This document shows positions 56,931 through 64,000 of a stretch of 64,000 nucleotides of DNA, one piece after another; the stretch's first letter is position 1, and each line of letters opens with the position of its first letter. The notes below the pieces were generated by a model. The model did no database searches, was not told where the DNA came from, and worked only from the letters and a program-made list of their open reading frames with translations. The position numbers and the translations under genes were made by a program. Origin of the DNA: Pseudomonas neuropathica (GTDB lineage Bacteria; Pseudomonadota; Gammaproteobacteria; Pseudomonadales; Pseudomonadaceae); assembly GCF_015461835.1 (NCBI RefSeq), contig NZ_JACOPX010000003.1, positions 186,001 through 250,000 of the forward strand, given 5' to 3'.

Positions 56931-58148
56931 ATGGCTGTTGGTCTTGGTCCTTTGCCAACGTTGCACCCGGTTGCCGGTTTTGAACTCGGTATCGCCTCGG
57001 CCGGCATCAAGCGCCCCGGGCGCAAAGATGTCGTTGTGATGCGCTGCGCCGAGGGCTCGACCGTGGCGGGCGTGTTCACCTTGAACGCCTTTTGTGCCGC
57101 GCCAGTGATCCTGGCGAAAAAACGCGTGCAGAACGCCGTGCGTTATTTGCTGACCAACACCGGCAACGCCAACGCCGGCACCGGCGAACCTGGCCTGGCC
57201 GCCGCTGAACGTACCACCGCCAAACTGGCCGAGCTGACTGGCGTTGATGCCAGCCAGATTCTGCCGTACTCCACCGGTGTGATTGGCGAGCCGCTGCCGG
57301 TCGAGAAGATCGAAGGCGCGCTGCAAGCCGCACTGGATGATCTGTCGGAAAACAACTGGGAAGCCGCTGCTACCGGGATCATGACCACCGACACCCTGCC
57401 GAAGGGCGCCAGCCGCCAGTTCGAGCATGACGGCGTGACCATCACCGTGACCGGCATCAGCAAGGGCGCGGGCATGATCCGTCCGAACATGGCGACCATG
57501 CTCGGCTACATCGCCACTGACGCCAAAGTCTCCCGCGACGTCCTGCACAGCTTGATGCTCGACGGTGCGAACAAGTCGTTCAACCGCATCACCATCGACG
57601 GCGACACCTCGACCAACGACTGCTGCATGCTGATTGCGACCGGCAAGGCTGCTCTGCCGGAAATCACCCGTGCCGAAGGCGAGCTGTTTGCCAAACTCAA
57701 GCAAGCGGTGTTCGAAGTGTGCATGGACGTGGCCCAGGCCATCGTGCGTGACGGCGAAGGCGCGACCAAGTTCGTCACCGTTGAAGTCAACGGTGGCGGT
57801 AACCATCAGGAATGCCTCGATGTCGGCTACACCGTGGCGCACTCGCCGCTGATCAAGACCGCGCTGTTCGCCTCTGACCCGAACTGGGGCCGGATTCTGG
57901 CTGCCGTCGGCCGTGCCGGCGTGCCGGATCTGGACGTGAGCAAGATCGACGTGTTCCTCGGCGACGTGTGCATTGCCAGCCGTGGCGCCCGTGCGGCCAC
58001 CTACACTGAAGCGCAAGGCTCGGCGGTGATGCAGCAGGAAGAAATCACCATCCGTATCGAGCTGGGTCGTGGCGATTGCAGCGAAACCATCTGGACCACT
58101 GACCTGTCGCATGAATACGTCAAGATCAACGCTGAATACCGCACTTGA
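56931..58148 (+). CDS. argJ: Bifunctional glutamate N-acetyltransferase / amino-acid acetyltransferase
   Basis: 405-aa ArgJ, which recycles the acetyl group from N-acetylornithine to glutamate in arginine synthesis and may also use acetyl-CoA. The self-cleavage site that makes the alpha and beta chains is NMATMLGYI, with the Thr as nucleophile. Other conserved strings are [22 protein letters not shown] and [10 protein letters not shown]. Ribosome site AAGGAG precedes the ATG. A REP element follows before the GST gene. Confidence 0.98.
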   Translation: MAVGLGPLPTLHPVAGFELGIASAGIKRPGRKDVVVMRCAEGSTVAGVFTLNAFCAAPVILAKKRVQNAVRYLLTNTGNANAGTGEPGLAAAERTTAKLAELTGVDASQILPYSTGVIGEPLPVEKIEGALQAALDDLSENNWEAAATGIMTTDTLPKGASRQFEHDGVTITVTGISKGAGMIRPNMATMLGYIATDAKVSRDVLHSLMLDGANKSFNRITIDGDTSTNDCCMLIATGKAALPEITRAEGELFAKLKQAVFEVCMDVAQAIVRDGEGATKFVTVEVNGGGNHQECLDVGYTVAHSPLIKTALFASDPNWGRILAAVGRAGVPDLDVSKIDVFLGDVCIASRGARAATYTEAQGSAVMQQEEITIRIELGRGDCSETIWTTDLSHEYVKINAEYRT

Positions 58149-58163
58149 TCTAATCTGAGACCG

Positions 58164-58253
58164 AGTCGCCTGCATCGCCAGCAGGCTGGCTCCCACAGAG
58201 ATCTGTGTCATTCACAAATCCCATGTAGGAGTGAGCCTGCTCGCGATGGCGAC
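58164..58253. repeat. REP-type inverted repeat
   Basis: GTCGCCTGCATCGCCAGCAG ... CTGCTCGCGATGGCGAC: two imperfect REP arms about 50 bases apart, of the GAGCAGGCTC subtype. Confidence 0.85.
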
Positions 58254-58306
58254 CTGTCAGGTACCGAAGATTCCGGCCTGTCCCTCCTGATGAAAGGCAC
58301 CCCATC

Positions 58307-58939
58307 ATGTCCCTGCACCTGATCATCGGCGACAAACTGCTTTCCTCCTGGTCCCTACGCGCCGCCCTGGCCGTTGAACTGACCGGCGCACCCTACAGCG
58401 AAGAACTGATCAAACTCGGCAAGCCCGACACCCGCGCGCTGCTGCTCAAGCACTCGCCGACCGCCAAGGTCCCGCTGCTGCAAACCTCGCGCGGCACCAT
58501 CGCTGACTCCTTAGCCATCGCCGAGTACCTCGCCGAGCAGTTTCCGTCCGAGCAACTCTGGCCGACAGATGTATTCGCCCGTGCCCAGGCGCGATCCGCC
58601 TGCGCCCAAATGCACAGCGGCTTTTTCGCCATGCGCAATCATATGCCCTTCAACCTCAATCATGACGCGCCGCTGAACCCGGTGCCGCCAGAAGTGAAGG
58701 TCGACATCGAACGCATGCTCGCACTGTGGGCCGAATGCCGCGCCGCCGCGACCGAGAGCGGGCCGTACCTGTTTGGTCGGGTGAGTCTGGCCGATGCCTT
58801 CTTCGCACCGATTGCCGTGCGTCTGCGCACCTACCAAGTGCAGTTGCCGGCCACCGACGAAGCCTATGTTGAAACCGTCTACCAATGGCCCGCCTTCAAA
58901 GCGTGGCAAAAGGCTGGACTGGAGGAGTTGAATCCGTGA
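58307..58939 (+). CDS. Glutathione S-transferase family protein
   Basis: 210-aa GST. The N-terminal thioredoxin fold begins LHLIIGDKLLSSWSLRAAL (Ser-type active site) and has the cis-Pro string TAKVPLL and the glutathione gamma-glutamyl motif ADSLAIAEYLAE. The C-terminal helical domain follows. The stop overlaps the GTG start of the mutT-like gene. Substrate not predictable. Confidence 0.93.
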   Translation: MSLHLIIGDKLLSSWSLRAALAVELTGAPYSEELIKLGKPDTRALLLKHSPTAKVPLLQTSRGTIADSLAIAEYLAEQFPSEQLWPTDVFARAQARSACAQMHSGFFAMRNHMPFNLNHDAPLNPVPPEVKVDIERMLALWAECRAAATESGPYLFGRVSLADAFFAPIAVRLRTYQVQLPATDEAYVETVYQWPAFKAWQKAGLEELNP

Positions 58940-59883
58940 AACGCGTACACGTCGCCGCTGCGGTCATTCGTGACAACAGTGGCAAAATCCTCATCGCCCG
59001 CCGCGCCGACACCCAACATCAGGGTGGTCTGTGGGAGTTTCCCGGCGGCAAGGTCGAGGCGGATGAGTCGGTCGAAAGCGCACTGGCCCGTGAGCTGCAC
59101 GAAGAGTTGGGCATAGTAGTTAGCTCAGCCCGCCCGCTGATCAAAGTGCGTCACGATTACCCCGACAAACAGGTATTGCTGGATGTCTGGGAAGTCTCGG
59201 CCTTCACCGGCGAACCTCACGGTGCCGAAGGGCAGCCGTTGGCTTGGGTCACGGCGAAGGAACTGGTGAGCTACGAATTCCCGGCCGCCAACCAGCCGAT
59301 CGTTGCGGCGGCGCGTTTGCCGGCGGAGTACCTGATTACTCCTGAGGATCTGGAAACCCCGGCTCTACTGCGCGGTATCCAGAAGGCGATTGCCGGTGGG
59401 ATCAAACTGATCCAGTTGCGCGCGCCGAACGGCTATGACCCCAAATATCGCGATCTGGCTGTCGATGCAGCCGGGCTGTGCGCGGGCAAGGCGCAGTTGA
59501 TGATCAAAGGGCCGTTCGAGTGGCTCGGCGATTTCCCGTCTGCCGGCTGGCACATCACCTCAGCACAGCTGCGCAAATACGCGGCGGCGGGGCGGCCGTT
59601 ACCGGCGGAGCGCTGGTTGGCGGCGTCGTGCCACAACGCTGAAGAACTGGCGCTGGCCGAGCAGATGGGTGTGGACTTTGTGACCTTGTCGCCGGTGCAG
59701 CCGACACTGACCCATCCGGATGCTCAGCCGCTGGGCTGGGAGCAGGCTGGGGCGTTGATTGAAGGTTTCAGTAAACCGGTGTTTCTGTTGGGCGGAGTTG
59801 GCCCGGCGGAGCGCGAAAAAGCCTGGGGCGTTGGTGCGCAAGGCGTGGCGGGGATTCGCGCGTTCTGGCCTGACTCTCTGTAA
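58936..59883 (+). CDS. mutT: MutT-type Nudix hydrolase fused to ThiE-like domain
   Basis: 315-aa fusion. Residues 1-130 are a Nudix hydrolase with an intact box GGKVEADESVESALARELHE followed by ELGI, and the MutT-like signature GGLWEFPGGK, so 8-oxo-dGTP cleavage is likely. Residues about 145-315 resemble thiamine-phosphate synthase (IKLIQLRAPN, ASCHNAEEL, FVTLSPVQPT, PVFLLGGVG). Several catalytic ThiE residues are replaced: the QLRxK lysine is Pro, and the NDR-type Asp strand is missing. The start is GTG at 58936, coupled to the GST stop. This fusion is common in gammaproteobacteria. Confidence 0.93.
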   Translation: MKRVHVAAAVIRDNSGKILIARRADTQHQGGLWEFPGGKVEADESVESALARELHEELGIVVSSARPLIKVRHDYPDKQVLLDVWEVSAFTGEPHGAEGQPLAWVTAKELVSYEFPAANQPIVAAARLPAEYLITPEDLETPALLRGIQKAIAGGIKLIQLRAPNGYDPKYRDLAVDAAGLCAGKAQLMIKGPFEWLGDFPSAGWHITSAQLRKYAAAGRPLPAERWLAASCHNAEELALAEQMGVDFVTLSPVQPTLTHPDAQPLGWEQAGALIEGFSKPVFLLGGVGPAEREKAWGVGAQGVAGIRAFWPDSL

Positions 59884-59884
59884 A

Positions 59885-59985
59885 GGCTGCCGGCCCATTC
59901 GCGAGCAAGCTCGCTCCTACAGTTGACCGCGTTCTACCTGAAGTAACGCGGTCAACTGTAGGAGTGAGCCTGCTCGCGATGGCGT
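59885..59985. repeat. REPIN with palindromic core
   Basis: REP arms (GCGAGCAAGCTCGCTCCTAC; GTAGGAGTGAGCCTGCTCGC) flank an exact inverted repeat ACAGTTGACCGCGTT / AACGCGGTCAACTGT, making one long hairpin between the convergent mutT and cobalamin adenosyltransferase genes; it may also serve as terminator. Confidence 0.9.
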
Positions 59986-59996
59986 CCTATAAGGCA

Positions 59997-60581
59997 CTAC
60001 TTTTCTGCAGGTTTTGCCGCCGGCTGCCACAAAATCTCCGCAATCCCCTGCCGCCGCGCAATCAACCGTGCCGCCACAAACAACAAATCCGACAACCGAT
60101 TGATATACGCCAGGCCAACCCCGGCCAATGGCTCGATCGCATTCAAATGCTGACAACGCCGCTCGGCACTCCTGGCCAGACTCCGGCACACATGTGCCTG
60201 CGCAATCAACATTGAGCCACCCGGCAGAATGAAATTTTCCAGCGGCCCCAACTCCTCATTCCACACGTCAATCGCCGTTTCCAGGCGTTCGATTTCCGCC
60301 GCATTCAACGCCTGATACGCCGGCATGGCCAGCTCGCCACCGAGATCAAACAAGCGATGCTGACAAGGCGCCAACACCTCGATCAGTTCATTCAGTCCAG
60401 GATACGTGTCGCGTTCGGCAATCAACCCGGCCAATAACACGCTGACCTGACTGTTCAGCGTATCGACCTCGCCAATGGCCTCGACACGTGGATGGTCCTT
60501 GGGGACGCGGCGGCCATCGCCCAGTCCGGTTTCGCCTTTGTCACCGGTGCGGGTGTAGATTTTCGACAGGCGAAAGCCCAT
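59997..60581 (-). CDS. PduO-type cob(I)alamin adenosyltransferase
   Basis: 194-aa enzyme that transfers adenosyl from ATP to cob(I)alamin. The ATP-binding N-terminus is YTRTGDKGETGLGDGRRV; helices carry VCRSLARSAERRC and INRLSDLLFVAAR, the family's conserved Arg, Asp and Glu. Start at 60581 fits. It lies 3 bases downstream of the sensor kinase gene on the same strand and is probably co-transcribed. Confidence 0.95.
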   Translation of the reverse strand: MGFRLSKIYTRTGDKGETGLGDGRRVPKDHPRVEAIGEVDTLNSQVSVLLAGLIAERDTYPGLNELIEVLAPCQHRLFDLGGELAMPAYQALNAAEIERLETAIDVWNEELGPLENFILPGGSMLIAQAHVCRSLARSAERRCQHLNAIEPLAGVGLAYINRLSDLLFVAARLIARRQGIAEILWQPAAKPAEK

Positions 60582-60584
60582 GGG

Positions 60585-62621
60585 TTACCTCGATAATGGA
60601 TTGGTTTCGGCAGCAAGGGGCAGTGGTTGCGTCAGCGGCAGGCGCAAGGTGAAACACGTGCCTTGGCCCGGTGCTGACTGCACCTCCATCTGCCCTTTGT
60701 GATTGTTGGTAATGATGAAGTAAGACACCGACAAGCCAAGCCCGGTGCCCTGGCCGATTTCCTTGGTGGTGAAGAACGGTTCGAAGGTGCGTTTGCGCAC
60801 GCTCTCGCTCATGCCGATGCCGTTATCCTCGACCTGAATTTCGGCCCACGGCGGATTAAGCTTGGTGCGCAGAATGATTCGCCCCGGCTCGCTGTCGTCT
60901 TCGCGCTGGTGAATAGCCTGTGCGGCGTTTTTCAACAGGTTGAGCAGCACCTGTTCCAGTTCGTTGGCGGTGCCCGGGACCGGGCCGAGCGCCGGGTCGA
61001 ACTGGCGAATAATCGCTTGGCCCTTGAAGTCGAAGCCGATGGCCAGATCGAAGTCGTTGCCGGCGATGTCCACGGCTTGGTCGATCAGTGCCGGTAAGTC
61101 GCACGGCGCCATTTGTCGGGTGCTGCGACGGCTGAAGCTGAGCATGTGCGTGACGATTTTCGCCGCGCGGGCGCCGGCCTGTTGGATGCCGTCGAGCAGT
61201 TGCGGCACTTCGCGACCTTGCAGATAGCGGTTCACCGTGTCCAGTTCAATGCCCAGTTGCTCGGCGGTTTCGAGGTTCTTCGGCAGATCCGCGGACAGGC
61301 GTCGCCGGATGTTCTGCACGTTGTGCAGGATCGCGCCCAACGGATTGTTGATTTCGTGGGCCATGCCGGCGGCGAGGCCACCGACCGAGAGCATTTTTTC
61401 CGACTGCACCATCATTTCTTCCAGCGACAGACGCTGGGTGATGTCATCGATGCGGATCACCACGCCACGCCCGGCACCGCCCATCAATGGATAGAACGTC
61501 AGCGCGTAATGCTTCGGTTCTTCATCCTTGAACCAGGTTACCCGCTCGATTTTCGCCACAGTATGCTGCTCGACGGTCTGCTTGAGTTGCGGCAGAAACG
61601 GTTTGAGCGGTTCGAAGGCAAGGAAAATTGGCTGGTTCAGCGCTTCGTCCAGTCGCGTGCCGGAAAGGGCGCTGGCCTCCTGATTCCATTGGGTGACGTA
61701 AAGCTGCTCGTCGAGGGCGATCAGCGCCGAGGGCATCGAGTCGATGATGCTGTTGAGGTAGTTCTGGAAACCGGTGAGCTTCTTTTCGATCTTGCTGCGC
61801 ACCTGGACTTCCAGTTCCAGCTTGCGGTTGGTGTGACGGGTTTCCTCGGCCAGCCCCTGGGCCTGATCGTAGGCGGCTTGCGAGTCATCGCGGGCACGCT
61901 TGAGCTGCTGCTCGCGGGCTTCGATGCGCGACAGCATGGTGTTGAACGCTTCGGCGAGGCTGCCGATTTCGTCATGATTGCCGCGTGAAGCGCGCAGGGC
62001 GTAGTTCTCCTCGCGGGTGACCTGGCGCGACAATTCCTCGAGTTGATGAATCGGCCGGGTGATCAGGCGTTTGATCTGCCGGGCAATCACCAGCCACAGC
62101 AACACGCTGAAAATCAGGATGCCGAGGCTTGCGGTCAGGGTGCCGGTGTAGAACGCCATCGGCAGCTCGCTGCTGGCTACCAGCAACAGATGGCCCGGCG
62201 CAGTGCCGGGGCGGGGCAGGGTGATCAACTGGTTGCTGCGAAACTCGGTCAGTTGCCACGCTTCGATGTGCCGATAGCGTTCTGGCAGGCTGAGTTTGTC
62301 GCCGCGCTGGACTTGCGCCAGGCGTTCGCCCTTGCCGTCATACAACGCGGCGGCGCGCAGTGGTGAATAACTATCGAGTTCTTTGAGCAGACGCTCGGCG
62401 CTTTGCGGTGATTGCAGCGCTTCGCTGACCAGGCTCGGGTTGGAAATCAGTCGGCCGATGGTCTGCAAGGCCTGTGGTGCCATGCTTTCCTGAGAGATGT
62501 AATAGGCGGCACTGATGAATGTCAGGTTGGCGACCAGCAATACAGTGGTCAACAGCACCAGGAGGGCGGCCAGCAGTTTCTGGCCGACCGGCAGGTTTTC
62601 GAGACGCTGGCGCAATGGCAT
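60585..62621 (-). CDS. Membrane sensor histidine kinase (PAS, HAMP)
   Basis: 678-aa sensor. TM1 at residues about 15-37 (LLAALLVLLTTVLLVANLTF), a periplasmic domain of about 120 residues, TM2 (LGILIFSVLLWLVIA), HAMP, coiled coil, PAS at about 285-400, HisKA with MAHEINNPLGAI, and HATPase with NLLKNAAQAI, DNGIGM and GTGLGLSVS. No receiver domain is attached and no response regulator is adjacent, so the partner is elsewhere. Between panE and the adenosyltransferase gene; corresponds to PA4398 from memory. Confidence 0.94.
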   Translation of the reverse strand: MPLRQRLENLPVGQKLLAALLVLLTTVLLVANLTFISAAYYISQESMAPQALQTIGRLISNPSLVSEALQSPQSAERLLKELDSYSPLRAAALYDGKGERLAQVQRGDKLSLPERYRHIEAWQLTEFRSNQLITLPRPGTAPGHLLLVASSELPMAFYTGTLTASLGILIFSVLLWLVIARQIKRLITRPIHQLEELSRQVTREENYALRASRGNHDEIGSLAEAFNTMLSRIEAREQQLKRARDDSQAAYDQAQGLAEETRHTNRKLELEVQVRSKIEKKLTGFQNYLNSIIDSMPSALIALDEQLYVTQWNQEASALSGTRLDEALNQPIFLAFEPLKPFLPQLKQTVEQHTVAKIERVTWFKDEEPKHYALTFYPLMGGAGRGVVIRIDDITQRLSLEEMMVQSEKMLSVGGLAAGMAHEINNPLGAILHNVQNIRRRLSADLPKNLETAEQLGIELDTVNRYLQGREVPQLLDGIQQAGARAAKIVTHMLSFSRRSTRQMAPCDLPALIDQAVDIAGNDFDLAIGFDFKGQAIIRQFDPALGPVPGTANELEQVLLNLLKNAAQAIHQREDDSEPGRIILRTKLNPPWAEIQVEDNGIGMSESVRKRTFEPFFTTKEIGQGTGLGLSVSYFIITNNHKGQMEVQSAPGQGTCFTLRLPLTQPLPLAAETNPLSR

Positions 62622-62666
62622 CAGGTTTATCGCAACAAAGGAACAAGTGGCCAGCGTAGCCGCTGC

Positions 62667-64000
<1,334 letters not shown>

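Noticed and set aside
58250..58262. Fourth copy of the Tc operator half site (ACCTGTCAG)
   Set aside because: It sits at the edge of a REP element, is not palindromic over 20 bases, and is not near a Tc gene.

Overview
The window is chromosomal DNA of a Pseudomonas, most likely of the P. fluorescens group. Three things point there. The core genes are typical pseudomonad proteins (MvaT, SadC-like cyclase, PctA-type chemoreceptor, pyruvate kinase, SecA, ArgJ). Their order matches, from memory, the P. aeruginosa blocks around PA4333-PA4309 and PA4404-PA4395. The intergenic gaps carry Pseudomonas-style REP/REPIN palindromes and a larger two-armed repeat. No IS element, CRISPR array, rRNA or tRNA was recognised.

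Layout. 1-2935 (minus): a DctB/DctD-type sensor kinase and sigma-54 activator pair, the activator cut by the window edge. 3012-13005 (minus): a toxin-complex (Tc) operon with one TcB gene and two tandem TccC-type genes, all coupled by 4-base overlaps. 13196-20835: a conserved core block (class I fumarase, SadC-like GGDEF cyclase, ferredoxin-reductase, enoyl-CoA hydratase, pyruvate kinase, TPR-like lipoprotein, PilZ protein). 21160-36196 (plus): a second Tc unit in which a split TcA (two ORFs, about 1215 and 1353 aa) is bracketed by two very large immunoglobulin-like repeat proteins of 1044 and 1342 aa. 36204-42923 (minus): a six-gene RDD/SpoIIM/DUF4129/DUF4350/MoxR/DUF58 operon. 43105-51510: sbcB, mvaT, purU, a 58-aa protein, a three-gene glycolipid-like module (glycosyltransferase, deacetylase, flippase-like membrane protein) and a dCache chemoreceptor with a FliA-type promoter. 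51701-64000: HerA-like ATPase, DciA, SecA, ArgJ, GST, MutT-ThiE-like fusion, cobalamin adenosyltransferase, sensor kinase, PanE and the start of YajQ.

The most interesting part is the Tc system. It can supply all three parts of an ABC toxin: a split A component (VRP1-bearing shell half and channel/TcB-binding half), a B component, and two C components. The two C proteins share an almost identical RHS cocoon core but carry different, unrecognised C-terminal payloads. The two Ig-repeat proteins are encoded with TcA, and Ig-like (Big-1) modules also end the TcA N-terminal half, so they may be part of, or decorate, the same particle. A shared palindrome (CTGTCA-N4-TGACAG) lies 55 to 101 bases upstream of the TcB gene, the first Ig gene and the TcA gene, and looks like an operator for co-regulation of the split locus. 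No regulator or lysis/release cassette for the toxin is visible in the window.
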